64,000 nt of DNA from Megaleporinus macrocephalus (taxonomy: Eukaryota; Chordata; Actinopteri; Characiformes; Anostomidae), in the NCBI GenBank assembly GCA_021613375.1, contig CM038720.1, positions 11,311,962 to 11,375,961 on the forward strand, given 5' to 3'. A model generated the notes under the pieces. The model was not told where the DNA came from. It saw only the letters and a list, made by a program, of their open reading frames with translations, and did not search any database. The translations under genes were made by a program, and so were the position numbers. Positions 24,040 through 37,050 of this stretch are shown here, in pieces (within the stretch, counting starts at the first letter, position 1; the number at the start of each line of letters is the position of its first letter).

Positions 24040-24372
24040 ATGAGGTGCAACCGCACATGAGCCATGGCTGATCATGCCCAATGCCAAGTGTCAGCTAGAG
24101 GGGTATAAAGTTCCCCAGCGTTGGAGGGAGCTTCATTTAACACATTGGGATGAGCTGGAGTTGCTTTTTATGATCCATCCAGAACAAATCATTCCAACGC
24201 CAGTATCTGACTTCACTAATGCTTTCCAGAGTAAAGGCATGCAAAACACCACAGCTATGAGGAGTTGATGCTGTTACTGCAGCAAAAGTGAGACAAACTT
24301 TCTCTATGAATTGAACTGATTTCAGAAGAATCTATTGATGAATCGGTGTCTACAAACTTTTGGACACACCAT
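24040..24372 (+). pseudogene. Tc1-like transposase remnant with internal deletion
   Basis: CATGCCCAATGCCAAGTG encodes MPNAKCQLEGYKVPQRW, which corresponds to the middle of a fish Tc1-like transposase. It jumps directly to GGGATGAGCTGGAG (WDELE, near the third catalytic residue) and SDFTNAF. The 3' end CTACAAACTTTTGGACACAC is a typical Tc1-like terminus. The two carboxylates of the catalytic core between them are deleted. Confidence 0.75.
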
Positions 24373-24399
24373 GTTTATTTGTAGATCTTTCTTTTTGAA

Positions 24400-27300
24400 T
24401 TTTCACCATTTTTTTTTAGACAGCTAACAAAAAGTACATTACTCCACAGAATGACAGCAATCGAAACGTATCAATGGACCACCCAACTGCAACGTTCCAG
24501 GTTGGAATGCAGGATTCATATTCGGATTTCTCACAGACAGGAGAACATTCCTCATAATGTGCTAAGACTCTGGAGTTCTCAGTTTACCTTTCATGTCTTT
24601 TTTTCTCATAGAACTTGAACCTACTCTTTTACTTAAGGTGCGTGTTTCGGTCATGTCTTCTCTGACATCGCAAGGTAAGGGATATTAGTAGATCTAACGT
24701 CTGAGGATCAGTGGTGGAAAGAAAATCCCCTATCGTGATTAATGACCAGGATGTCAAGGCTGTCTGTTAATGATGATTTATGGGGATTTCTGCAGGAAAC
24801 CATATTCAGAAGTAATAAAATCTTTCTGAAAATGCAATGTTTGAGACATTTGGGGGAAAAAAAATCTGATTTCTTTTTTTTTTTACTCATGTGTCAATAC
24901 TAAGTAGGCTGCTAAGCTAACCGTTGTATTGGCTGATGGGCCAGACAGCGTCTTTGACGTTATATCCTCACTGTCATTTTCAATGATGATGCATGCATTT
25001 CACTGGCTTTCACATTAGTGAAAATCAAGGAGCGCAAATGTGCTTTGTCGATGCATAATAGTAATCGAGTGTTCAAAGGCAGCATACAGAGGTAACAAAA
25101 GCACCCATGTGCTACCAGCAATCAATAAGTGATGCTGTGGTAGGCGTATCAGTAGAGGCCTACCCTTGTCTCCCACGCACGATCATATGCTGGTCACGGA
25201 GAAAGGACAAGGATCGTTTTCGTGTAACTCGAAACTCGGGCGCATCGGAACAGCCCTGATAAACAGAGGGGACGTTTCCCAGAGAGCGTCCGGAGGGAGG
25301 TGGGGGTGTTGGGGAGGAAGGGCTGACCCTGGGGGAAGTAGGGGCAGGCAAGTCCAGAGACTGCAGACCTGCTGCATATCACCACACTCCTCTCATCAGC
25401 GTGTCCGCAATCTGATCTCCTTCAGATTCGCATGCGGAGAGAGGAGGCAGCAGCATGGATCTGGGAGTTCCTGGCTTGTGAAGTGGGATGGGGGTGGAGT
25501 GGGTGAGAATACGGAAAGGGGAAGTGGGCCTGGGTTTTATTGCACATGGTGGACGCTATTATCCCTCATTATTCCGTGAAGTAAGCATATGCATTGGTAG
25601 AGTGTCGGTGAGTCAGATCGATCCGTTTTGCCGCACGCAAGGATCGCAGGCGCGAGGGACGGCATCGAGGGGCCGAGAGGATTGCGACCCGTGCCAGCAG
25701 CACCACGCTGCGTGCAAATGTGCATGTGCGCCAGCATGCATGCACTCATGCATATGTCCATGCACGTGTGTGCAAGCACCGGAGACCTCTATGTGTCAAT
25801 CTATACACGGTGGATAAGCTTCCTCCCAAGGCAGCCGTGGCAGGAATGACCTGTTTACCTCATTAATAAATTTTAGCCTGGGGGAAACAATATGCAAACC
25901 AAGCGAGAAAAATGAAAATCAAAACATTTTCTCCCCGCTTAATTGTCTCTGGAGAGTCGTATCCTCTAGACATGAGAGCGCGGGACAGCTTTGCATATGC
26001 CAGTCTATAACAGTGGAGAATACTCCCGAGCAAAGAGGTGGAATAGCAAGCAGCCAATATTTCCTGCGCTGTATAGAAGCATGCGTGCAGGGAACATTTA
26101 AAAAAAGGCATGACGAAAAACAGACCGGCATGAATCATCTGAATGAGGGCTTCATGTTTTGCCTTGAAATCAGTCTTATCCACCCATCACTCACCTCTGA
26201 GATGAAATAAGCAAACAAAATAAGAGTATGTAAACAAAGGGGAAAGGAATCATTCTGTCCTGGAAACCTATTTTCATAAAACACGGAGCACCATATAATG
26301 GAGACAAAGCATTGCAGCAATGCCGCAATTTGTTTTGCCCAGAGACTCAATAACACTGCAACGTAAGCTGGGAGCAGATCCTGAGTCAAAATTGGGAAAA
26401 TCTCTAGCTGACTATTGCCGAGGGTACTGAAACCAGACACCGAATGCGAAACCCCCCTACTTTAACAAGGGGGAGTGAAACAAAAAACCAAAAGAGATTT
26501 GAAATTCTGCTTTTGTTCTTAGTAAATCCAGTCACAGGCCCTGAGAGAAGAAGGGCTCGTCCTATTTGGGTTCCCCCAGCGAGCCCCCTGCTGAGAGGGG
26601 ATGGAACGGCAGTGATAGGGGGTTTCGAAGACACTCTTCAGGCCAGGCTTGAGGTGGGAGATAGCAGGAACCCCTGCTCTGTCTCAGCCTGGGGTTACGG
26701 CAGTGATAGCAGGGGTTCCTTTTAGAACTCAGGGGGTCTTTTTACCCGCCCATTAAAGGGCAACTCCAAAGCTTTTCACCAAATGGCAAACGCGAAGTGC
26801 GTCAACCGTTCAGGCTTCAGATGCACAGAGCGGATCGGCGGTTCAGTCTGATTTTGCTTCCATGTTGCAGGTGGCCGACCTTTTGCGAAGCAGATGCCTA
26901 ACGAAGTACAAAACGTTTCAATGGGAAAGTGCTTCCAGACAACACACTAACAACGCCCAGCCAAAAGTTATCGCAGATCAAAGGACTCAAGCGAGTAAAC
27001 ACACAGAGGAATGTATCGCTGACCTGAATTTTGACCTGAATGAGGGGGGCACACAAGCAAAAGGCAGCAATTGAAAGTTGAATCAACTTGACTGCTGCAC
27101 TTCTGTAGCGCCTGACCAACAGAGTTGTTTTGGCGGAGGGCAGTCGTGTCCTGGAGGTGTCACACAGGATCACACCGGCTGGGGCAGCGCAGAAAATAAT
27201 TCTCTCGGCTGAATCACAGGACCACAAATGTCCACAGGGAGCAGACAGAGGAGAGAGGTCAAAGTCCACTTGTCCACTCTCGCTCACACATACCAACTTT

Positions 27301-29250
27301 TCTCCAGTGTGTTGCACGCATGCTGCCTTTCCTATATATTACCTCCACTAACAGACTGGGAAAGGGGAGTCGAAGGAAACGTGGTCGGTCGCAAACAACG
27401 CTCGCTTCATTCTTATAACACGACTAAAAACAGTTCTCTGCTGAGATTTCCATCCTCGGCTCAGATGGAAACAATTCGGGAGTGAACTGCAGTGGCCCCG
27501 TCAATAAACACGACAGATTTTTTACCCCTGCTGTTCCGAGTCCATAATTATAACTGCTGAGGTGAAAAAAAAGGGATGTTTTTCTGCCTATCCGAAGTGA
27601 CCTACTTTCATTCGGAATGAGATATATTCTGAATAAACCATTCAAACTCACAGGAAGCCGAGGCTAAAGATAAGGCATTCTTTAGACATTTCGGGGTGAA
27701 AAAAAAAAGAAAGCTCAGTTTCAACATAACGCAATTACTTGCAGGCTCCACGTCATTAATGGGTAGCAACTCAATCCCCTGGTGTTGGAAACACACTCTC
27801 GAGAGGGAGAGACACCCCCCCTACCACCCCTCGACATCCCCCCCCCCGCCCCCCCACCACGCACACCTCTCTCTTTGCAGTCTTGTAGGTACAATGCAAA
27901 TATTGTTCATCTCAGTTTCATTTACAATGTTGCCGCACTTAAGAGCAGACATCCGATCCTTTCTGAAACAGAAGGGTTTCAACCTTGTCTAGAGGGCTGG
28001 GAGGGGAGGCCAGAGGAGGGGCGGGTGGGTGTGGAGCTTTACAGCACTTCCAGTATTACAGACCGCTGTTTAAGAGGCTAGGGCCTCAGGGTCATTTAGA
28101 TAGGGTTCCCTTACCCAGAGGTGTTAAATTCAAAACCACATTTATTACACCAGAAAATGCTTTTCTTTCGGCATCTGCTCACTTAACTTTAATTATAGCT
28201 CCCCCTCTGCCAGGACCATTATGCTGCTTCGGCTTCGGAACTTCAGCAGGACCGACTGCATTGTTGCCCTTAGAGAGGGGAAGAAGAATGAGCCAAGGGT
28301 GGGAGAGGAGTTATTTCAGCTGCGATTCTGTTTCATCAGTTGTTACGTTAAGGCAGTCCACTGGCTTCAGAAAGCAGAGTAGCAGTGTTGCGGATTAAGC
28401 GGCGGTGTGGTCTATAGTGAGGGAACAGCAATGAATTGTAAAGCGCCGCTTTGAATTCGAACCGTTCTCATTTCAATTATAAGAAAGCAATATCTGGTTT
28501 ATCAGCTCTCTCCTGCTTCAATGGTGCTCTGATGTGATTATCATTAAATGTACACACTTCTGTTTTCTCATATTGCGCAGGGTATACTTCTCCAGAGAGG
28601 GAGGCTGAGAAGATTAGCTTGCTTTTTTGATGTAAGCGGAGAAGATATAGGCCAGCAGTCCCTTCTTTCATCATACAATGCGCCCAAGTGCCACATAGCC
28701 ACTTCATCCGCACCTTTTCAAATGGCAATACTGTAATTGGTGTGGAGGGGAAAAAAAAACTCTTTCTTTAGGAAATGCTTGGGATTTAGAGCCAAGTTGA
28801 GGCTTAGAGAAGACATCTCGAGGGGGAAAAAGCGGGGCTTGGAGACTAAACCTCAGGTAAGCTCTGTGGGGGGTAGAGTTTTAGAGCTGGAGATGAAGGG
28901 CCCGAAAGTGATCGGTTGCTGAAAACGAAAAGGAAAAAGAAGGTTCGGCAAATCTCTCAGGAGCCATGTGTCCTTTGTCTCGACATGTGACACCCCCCCC
29001 GCACCCAGTCGAAGCCTCCCCCCCACCGTACATCATCCTATGGCAGAACAGTAGCAACAGTTCATCCGCCGTACACCATAATTACGCTGCACTTCAAGCG
29101 GTGGCGATTGTCAGGTTGACACGAGCTTGCTGATGATTCATTAGTTTGCGGAGAAAACCCGCTCCAACCTGTAGGTCCACCTCGCTCCGTCAACAGAGAT
29201 GCTGCGACTTGCCCTGTAAGTCATTTTAGTGTAATTTTGCGGTAATCCTA
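24400..29250. promoter_or_regulatory. Candidate conserved non-coding cluster (long)
   Basis: About 4.8 kb without a recognised transposon. Composition is balanced with many CpGs; A/T-rich motif patches (AATAAATTTTAGCC near 25,863; TTTAATTATAGCTCC near 28,189) alternate with pyrimidine-rich stretches. C-runs lie at 27,813-27,820, 27,838-27,855 and 28,991-28,999. Many short overlapping frames are open because of composition. No splice-bounded exon was recognised. Confidence 0.3.
26666..26720. repeat. 13-bp inverted repeat, 29-base spacer
   Basis: AGGAACCCCTGCT (26,666-26,678) is the exact reverse complement of AGCAGGGGTTCCT (26,708-26,720). The spacer contains GGCAGTGATAG, which also occurs just upstream near 26,608. 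It could form a hairpin; function is unknown. Confidence 0.8.
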
Positions 29251-29259
29251 GAAGCCTGA

Positions 29260-31200
29260 ATGGAGCATTTTTCTCTTGTGGTTAAAGGTGTAATGGTCCC
29301 ATCACTCTGAAAGCACTCAATTTTCATTCCAGCTCAGAACACCTGCATAGTGTCTTTGTGAAGGGCATAACTTGTAGGGACAATGTGAAGAATGTTTAAG
29401 CAATACTGTGTTGTATATTCATTTTTACAGAGATTTTCAGATACGTCTTCTTTATCTTTGTTCTACCTATAGTTGCAATAGCCATTACAGTGGCATCATA
29501 CGTTGGTGCCATTTACAGACTGTGCTCTTTAGACCCCAATCACAAATGGCTTTAGCTGACAGGCCAGTTTTTGTTATTGCAGAACTTGGCAGAAACCTCC
29601 AACAACAAAAAAACACAGTAAAAACAGAAACACATGGCTGCGATACGACACACGGCTACAGTACTACACTATGATTTTATAAAAATCTGGATATCTATGA
29701 TTCTACAGTCCATATATGTAATACGACTGAAATTGTAATTACAGCAGTAGCATATTGTTAGTTAATGCTGGTTGTTAATGTTTGTTGATGGAATATTCTG
29801 TACAATGAAATAAACAGAAATAAGAGTATGAGGATCATGTAGAATTGCAATGGTGGACAGTCAAGGACTACTTACTGTACTTAATTAGGGAAGACTGGGT
29901 TGGGAATTGGAATTCGGACTTCAGTTTAGGCAATAAATGTCAGAATGTAAGAAAAAATGGTAAATCGTTAGAAAAAACAGCTTTATGATAAGTCATTTGT
30001 TGGTGGCTACAGTGATTCATGTGAATTTATCCTTATTTGAAGCTTCTAAAAGATGTATTAGCATACATTTTACCTTGTAGCAGTGGGTCTAACAACACAG
30101 ATTCAGCTGCTACTTGTATTCAGTCAGTAACATATATAGAGCTCCCAGAATTGGTCAGTAATGTAGCGCATTAGGCTCCCTCTTCAGATCTGACCATTCC
30201 TGGCCATTAGGAAAGCATGCTGGGCTGAGCTAGATACCACACTGAAGAACTATTCCCAGTTGGTCAATTTTCCACTGGGATTTTCAAGAATGTAACCCTT
30301 TCACTTCCATCTAAAGCAATGAAACAACAGCAGCAATGTCTTACATACACAGCTTACATACAAATATGATTTTGATCAATAAAAAGTAATAACTACAAAT
30401 TAGATACTTTATTTTTCAGCTCCCAGGAATCAGTAGGCGTTCTCCGAAGGCCTAGAAGGACCTGTTTGCACATTTTTCATCTATACCTGACACACCAGAC
30501 ACTTAGCTTAACATAACTCAACTAGCAGCAGATGAAAGTTGAACATCTTCACTAAAAACAGACCCTTTCAATGCCAGAAAATATTTCCTGGAAAATATCA
30601 GTGCATTTATGACTAAAGTCATATTGTACACTACACAAGGGTTTGTTGGTATATGTTATGATGATGTTTGGCATACTGTTAAAAGGCTACAATTTAAAAA
30701 AACTAAGCAAAAATTAAGCAAAAATCTGAGCCTTTAATTTAAAGGAAACCACACATATAAACATTTAACAGAAAACAAACAACATATTTCAATCAAATAA
30801 ACCCAAATCATTTTTAATTTATCATTAACTTTATATACAACTTTGTATTAAAGGTGACATTATTTAATATCACAAAATAACACTGTATGAAATATCTGTG
30901 ATGTGCCTTTCTTTGATACTACAAGGATAAAGCACCACAGCTCCCTTCTTCCTCTATCTAAACAGTCCTGTTCAGATGATCCACTGCTTACCTGACCCCC
31001 CTCTTTCACAGGACTGTGTCTGCACCGGTTATTCACGTGTTGATCAGGTGAAGTTTATCTTACAGATGTGCAACTACAAGACTAATAGTATTAATGTTAT
31101 TGTGGATCTGCAGCGACACCAAGAAGTTTTTTAGAACATTTTCTTCTCCACTAATGTATTACCTCAGTTACTGGTAAATAGCCAAAGAAACACAGAGCAG
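29260..31200. other. AT-rich non-coding, nothing recognised
   Basis: No repeat with clear ends and no gene. The 88-codon frame at 29,408-29,674 resembles nothing known. Confidence 0.45.
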
Positions 31201-31214
31201 CTTGTTAGCATTTT

Positions 31215-31310
31215 GCTGTTCCACCTTAAATGACAAAGCAGTTAATAGCATTTGCCAGAGGTGCCGGAATACCTGGTACCTGCAGCTTCAATTAGGGTGG
31301 AATGGGAAAG
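31215..31310. mobile_element. Short miniature element, family D (copy 3)
   Basis: It begins GCTGTTCCACCTTAAAT and ends ATTAGGGTGGAATGGGA, an imperfect inverted repeat pair around about 60 bases that includes GAGGTGCCGGAATACC. No flanking duplication was resolved. Confidence 0.55.
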
Positions 31311-31379
31311 TCGAATAAGTAGCTGACTTATATACTTCTCGGCATCGCAGCCCACGCCATTTGTGACGAACTGGAATGG

Positions 31380-31800
31380 GAACTGTACTGAACTGACACC
31401 ACTGTCTGCCGTTACTCTCTCTGTCTGTCTGCTCTCCTCCCCTTTTTATTGACTGGCATAACTATAGTGCTGCTTCCTCGTGTGACCTTGTTGTAACTCC
31501 TTTAGTTATCTTTTAGGTGCCCTATGTATGTGGTTTTAATTAGCTTCGTTAGCCTATCAAATGATTATTCTATTAGAAGTGCTGAGCTTTGCAGTGTTAT
31601 TTTAGATGTGCAAAGTGTGGATATTTGTAATCTTATTCACTTTCGCATTAATCTGTCTTGGTGTCTGCGTAGCTCATTTTTATATTTCTATGTATTTTAT
31701 AACTATCCCTAATAAAGTGAGTACAAGTTTCGTCCTCAGACTTTGCCTCCCTCTCTCCGGACCTCCCCGGTTAAACAACGGTGGTGGCAGCGAATGCTAA
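31380..31800 (+). mobile_element. Possible LTR fragment with leader
   Basis: A pyrimidine-rich start, a polyadenylation-like AATAAA near 31,711, then CTTTGCCTCCCTCTCTCCGG and AACGGTGGTGGCAGCG. The last is the kind of TGGTGGCAGCG sequence seen just downstream of retrotransposon LTRs. No gag or pol sequence follows. Tentative. Confidence 0.3.
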
Positions 31801-32193
31801 ATTAATTAAAAAAGCCTTGCTCTGCCTTGCTTCACCTTTTGCTTCATCACAAGATTTCACTGACCAAGTCACATCCCTTCTGTCCTGCATTTTCACATAT
31901 CCATACTTTATTCAAGTATTTATATTTTTTGCTACTTTACTACATTTCAAAGCAAAATACCTCACAATTTACTCCACTACCTTCTGTAGCATGTGTTGTT
32001 ACTCAGAATGGGAACAGGCTGGATTTTCTAAAATATCTGGAAAAGTATGATGCATGTTTAAACTGAAGCAGACCAATAATATCTCACCTTTCACCCCACC
32101 CTTAAATATTGATCATTCAGTTGTAACCAAGCAACTAGAACCAGACCCGGCACAACTGACTCACTTTCAGTACTTAATAATATGCTGTAGTGT

Positions 32194-32198
<5 letters not shown>

Positions 32199-32276
<78 letters not shown>

Positions 32277-32288
32277 TATATATATATA
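32199..32288. repeat. Compound (TA)n / TAGA microsatellite
   Basis: A TA tract of about 66 bases (32,199-32,264), then AATAGATAGA and a further short TA tract to 32,288. Confidence 0.95.
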
Positions 32289-32469
32289 CTTTAATACTGC
32301 AGCCTTACTTCTTATACTCAGATTCAGCACAAATTCTAATACCTAATCAAATATGTCTTTAATAAAGATTTATACACACTCAAATTCATAGTCATTAGAT
32401 TGGGAAACCAATGGACTGGACAAAACCCTTAAAACTAAAACACGTTATTTGAAGTATAGAAGTTATGCC

Positions 32470-32560
32470 CACTTGTCTAAGCAGTTAATATCAGTTTCCT
32501 GAGGTGCCAGAATGTACTTGCAGCATCATTAAGCGTGGAATGGGATATATAATATATAAG
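32470..32560. mobile_element. Short miniature element, family D (diverged copy)
   Basis: AAGCAGTTAAT, GAGGTGCCAGAATG, CTTGCAGCATCATTAAG and GTGGAATGGGAT appear in the same order as in the copy at 31,215-31,310. Confidence 0.45.
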
Positions 32561-32653
32561 TATTTTTAAAAATGTACTATTTCTTTTTTTGCTATTTTAA
32601 CAACACATTATATGTACAATATATCTTAAAATATAAAAACTGACTTCCCATTC

Positions 32654-33530
32654 TTGTTTATGTCTCAGTCTTGGACGCTCCTGTTTTTTTCTTGTCTCAG
32701 CCATTCTTGGTCTCAGTCTTGTCTCTGTCTTGGCCACTCCTTATCTTGGTCTTGTCTCAATCTTGAACACACATTGTCTTGTTTATGTCTCTGTCTTGGC
32801 CACTCCTGGTCTTGGTTATGTCTCAGTCTTGGCCACACCTGGTCTTGGTTCTGTTTTAATCTCGGACACTCCTGATCTTGGTTATGTCTCAGTCTTGGAC
32901 ACTCCTGGTCTTGTTTATGTCTCAGTCTTGGCCACTCCTGGTCTTGTTTATGTCTCAGTCTTGGCCACTCCTGGTCTTGGTTATGTCTCAGTCTTGACCA
33001 CTCCTGGTCTTGGTTATGTCTCAGTCTTGGCCACTCCTGATCTTGGTTATGTCTCAGTCTTGGACACTCCTGGTCTTGTTTATGTCTCAGTCTTGGCCAC
33101 TCCTGGTCTTGTTTATGTCTCAGTCTTGGCCACTCCTGGTCTTGGTTATGTCTCAGTCTTGACCACTCCTGGTCTTGGTTATGTCTCAGTCTTGGCCACT
33201 CCTGGTCTTGGTTATGTCTCAGTCTTGGCCACTCCTGGTCTTGGTTATGTTTTAATCTTGGACACTCCCGGTCTTGGTTATTTCTCAGTCTTGGCCACTC
33301 CTGGTCTTGGTTATGTTTTAATCTTGGACACTCCTGGTCTTGTTTAAGTCTCAGTCTTGGCCACTCCTGGTCTTGTTTATGTCTCAGTCTTGGACACTCC
33401 TGGTCTTGTTTATGTCTCAGTCTTGGCCACTCCTGGTCTTGGTTATGTCTCAGTCTTGGACACTCCTGCTTTTGTTCTTGTCTCAGTCTTAGCCATACTT
33501 GGTCTGGGTGTTGACACAGACTCAACTTCT
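32654..33530. repeat. 33-bp minisatellite, about 26 units, open on both strands
   Basis: Units of 33 bp follow TCTCAGTCTTGG, then (C/A)CACTCCTGGTCTTG, then (G/T)TTATG. Because 33 is a multiple of three, each frame repeats every 11 residues. The plus strand reads (VSVLATPGLGY)n with one stop near 33,348; the minus strand reads (RLRHNQDQEWP)n for 270 codons. Block 32,886-33,050 is repeated at 33,051-33,215 with one difference in 165 bases, so five-unit blocks have duplicated recently. A 66-base doublet with GTTTTAATCTTGGACACTCC repeats from about 33,249. The symmetric openness and lack of any other domain argue against a protein gene. Confidence 0.95.
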
Positions 33531-33559
33531 AAAAGTCTTGGTAGACTACAACACTAGTG

Positions 33560-34440
33560 CCCACTACAGGATTGAAACCTACAAATCACATCTTCCAATT
33601 GTTTGTGACTTCTTAAATAAAGGCAGTCAAATGCAGAATGTGTAGTATACAGCGTATGAGATGTCATGGTGAATGTAAACTGATGTATATACAAAACAAC
33701 ATGAGCAAGAAGCATGTTAAAGGCAGTGGGAAAGATATGTACTTTTTTATATAAATTTACACAGTAGGTTTATGTAAGAAGAAAATAACCACAGTAATAA
33801 ACTTTTGCCACTATTTCTCTAGTTTCAATAATAATAAAAATACATCTCTCTAGCTCACACTGCCGAGGAGCGGCAATGCTTTAAAGATACCATGGTATTT
33901 CGTCTCACCCGCAAGCCAGCCAGCTGTAAATGGTTAAGGAGTGAAATTTGACCTTTTTCTTAACCAAATACACAAGTTTTCAGCACCGTGGAAGACTGTG
34001 TTACCCTAAATTGTGTTGGAACAGTTGAGTCATACTTTAAAATGTATTAAGTTCATTGTGTTAGCGTGTAAAATGTCAAGCCAAATGAAAGTATTTTAAA
34101 TGGACCATTTCAAGACTGTCATTTTCTTTTTGGAATCCACAATGATGCACGCTCTTGGGTTCATGATTGCATCTGTGGACACAAGCACACCAACACCATT
34201 GGGTAGAGTTCTCCAGGCTTTCTCCAAACCAGCATATAAACAAATACTGTGCAATAAAATTAGCAATACATTTTAACTTATCAAATCAACCAAACATGCT
34301 GTTTCACCATAAATATTAAAATTTTTGCATTTAGCTGCAGTTCCAGTAGGTAGTAAACAGTTTATAGCAGCTACTGGGTGATAAGCCTTCATTTTAATGC
34401 AACTTAATAGCAAGCCCACAGTTTATGGAGCTAATGCGGT
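33560..34440. other. AT-rich non-coding, nothing recognised
   Basis: No gene or bounded repeat was seen between the minisatellite and the next repeat-poor block. Confidence 0.4.
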
Positions 34441-36600
34441 GTCTGTTCAGACCATGTCCTGCTCGCTGATAGGAAACAGAGCACATGGGGGGGAAGTCTG
34501 GAGAGCCGTTTAATTGACAGTTCCTGGCTGCTCAGGAGCCATGAAGGGAATATTATGATGTTTACTGTAACGCCTGCCGCTGCACACCCTCCATATCAGC
34601 GCGAGCAGGGGCTATCAGAGGGGATTCGGAGCAGGAGCAAGGCACTTCAAAGGCCCAGGATGACGAAGGATGCTGGCAGAGCGAGGGCTGGGGTGGGGCA
34701 GCTTCGAGGGTTCAGGAAAGGAGTGTGTGTCTGGCTGTCGCTCAAGATACTGCACTCCCCCCCCCCCCCCCCCCTCCCCGCCTCCTCGTCCCACCACCTC
34801 TGTAAACAACCAAAGAAAATACAGTGAGACGAGCGTCTGTGCGCCCCACATCACAATGGGATTACTCTCCGCACGCGGCACGCGGATATTGTTTTTTCCG
34901 GAAATATTAAGGAAAATTGCTCAGGTCGCATCGGGACAAGTGGATAAAGGCGGCCGGGTTGTGTTACACATCATTCAAAGTGTCTCTGAATCAGTGGGGG
35001 GGGGGCCTTCCAGTGCTGCTTCCACCATTTCTGGCATCATCTTTCGACTCCCCTTTGAAAAAAATAAAAAAATCAACTCTAATGTAAGCAGCATTTCTGG
35101 CGGAACGTTTTGCAACATGCCGGTGAGTGTGCGTCCCTCCCCATCACCACCACCGCCGCCGCCATCCCCAGAGCTGTCAGTATGACTGACGATTCAGACA
35201 GTACATGAATTTCAAATCCAGGGAGAACATACGGACCGAGAAACAAGAACAGGTACAGGAGTCGTGTAATAGGATTCAAGATCAAGCAATTAAAACTTAC
35301 TGCATGTAAAATGGACGCAGGGTCTACATCGGCTCTCTTTCTCCCCCCCTATTATTTGTCGGTGGAGCGTAGCATCGCCTCCTCGTCTGGGTTAGCCCGG
35401 ATTGGCCGGGAGAGACAAAACCCCTGAGCTCTCGCAGTCAATTATATGCTGCATTTCAATCTGCCGGGTCTTAGGCCGCCGCAGACACATCTGCACAGTG
35501 GCTGGCCAGCGAAGCATCTCCCAGTCATGCTTTCGCAGCACGCTCCGGTGAATTCAGGCATGTCCGCATCTCCTCTTAGATTGCCAGCTCTAGAAGGGCT
35601 TTGCAGGCCCATCAACGAGCTTCCCCGCCCGCCGTCCTGATCTGTTATGCATCTGCTTTTGTTTCCTTGTTTCGCTACGAGCCCTGCCACAGAGCGTAAG
35701 AAAAACCAAAGAGGCTTCAGCTCCCAATCAACAGCACACACACATCCACATGGAACGAGATTCGACTGCATTGCAAAAACTCACAAACCTCATTTCGAAA
35801 CTGTTAGGACTCCGAAATCAAAAGAGAAAAAAAAAACAAAACTGAAGGGAGGAAAGAAAGCAAACCAACAAAACAAACTACAAAGGCTCTCATCGCGTGC
35901 ACTGATTTAACCTGCTTTTTTAATATTTACACAGACAGGAGGAAATATGTCAAAATGAGCAACAGCTCTATGAGTAATGAAAGAAAAACATGTCAGGAAG
36001 CACCCAGTCCCTTGGAGCCGGAGCCAAGCTTCGTACATCAGCGCTGTCGTATGTGCAAAGGACTGACTGCAGACATGAGCCCATATGTTCTCCCGAAAAG
36101 TTAGAGGCAGCGATATCAATTACCCAGTTTTTGCCCCCTGGTAAATGTTACTTCTTGATAAATTCTTTGAGGAGCTCCAGATTGTTTGGAGTTAATGAGA
36201 ATGCACTGCACCGATTTTAACAGATGGCAAATGATTTGTTGTTGGTTTTTGGACATGTGACCCTTTTTTTCTATGTAAAAATGCACTACTGTAATGTTTC
36301 TGTCTCAACCACACGCGAGCTTATTCATCAAAGCTGGGCAGCATCAAGTCTCATCATGAAATGACTGCACACAAATTTCACTGCCGGCAGTTTCGTCACT
36401 CCGACACAAAAAATATGAGCCGTGAAAAACATACATGAGACTGAAATGAGACTGAAAAACAGGGCACAGATAATAACAGATAATAAGGGGGCGGAGAAAG
36501 ATCATGTGGAAATGAATTACGCTGAACGCAGACAGTCGTGATTAAAAAATTCACAGAGTAAGATATTCATGAGACTTTGTATATAGATGTAAGTCATACA
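34440..36600. promoter_or_regulatory. Candidate conserved non-coding cluster
   Basis: Repeat-poor, CpG-containing sequence with homopolymer C18 (34,757-34,774) and G10 (34,996-35,005) and a (CCG/CCA)n-like patch near 35,145-35,165. Frames of 80-170 codons on both strands come from the low-complexity tracts and carry no domains. Enhancer-like function is an inference. Confidence 0.3.
34757..34774 (+). repeat. C18 homopolymer
   Basis: Eighteen consecutive C's followed by TCCCCGCCTCC; an assembly- and length-unstable tract. Confidence 0.9.
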
Positions 36601-37016
36601 TTGACTTGACAGAAAAAAAAACAATGAAACGAGAATTTAAGCTCTTTCAATAACCTATTAGAACTTGTCTATACATTTTTGATTGTAACTTGGTGACACA
36701 TTACTCTACATATCTAGTGATCTACATGTGCCGATTCAGCACAAACTTTTCAGTAACATTAGATATTAAAAATAACGTCAGATATTAAAAATACCGAGTA
36801 AAATGATACTAAACTTGAGTGTTACATTAAACATCAAGCAAAGCCTAAATGAAAATATAAGATATAAATAGAATGAACATCACACTGATCAGACCTGTCG
36901 AAGAACTGTGTGGGGGTGGCTAATGAACAGCTTGATTGACAGCTCTCTGTTCAACACTCTTATCCTGCTCAAGAAATAATTGACTGGACCCAAAAATCAC
37001 AGGTGCACAGACAAAC

Positions 37017-37050
37017 GGATGGATGGATGGAGGGATAGATAGATAAACAA
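37017..37050. repeat. (GGAT)n/(GATA)n short tandem repeat
   Basis: GGATGGATGGATGG is followed by AGGGATAGATAGATAAAC. It lies about 130 bases before the microsatellite-bearing inverted repeat. Confidence 0.85.

Noticed and set aside
25720..25790. Alternating purine-pyrimidine stretch (GCATGCATGCAC, GTGTGTGCAAGC) as possible Z-DNA or a CRISPR-like array
   Set aside because: Irregular and short, with no unit-spacer organisation.
32713..33525. 270-codon minus-strand frame that looks like an 11-residue repeat protein
   Set aside because: Openness follows from a 33-bp tandem period; the plus strand is nearly equally open. No non-repeat domain or start context supports a gene.
34670..35185. 171-codon frame rich in proline
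   Set aside because: Proline and glycine runs come from C18 and G10 homopolymers and a (CCG/CCA)n patch.
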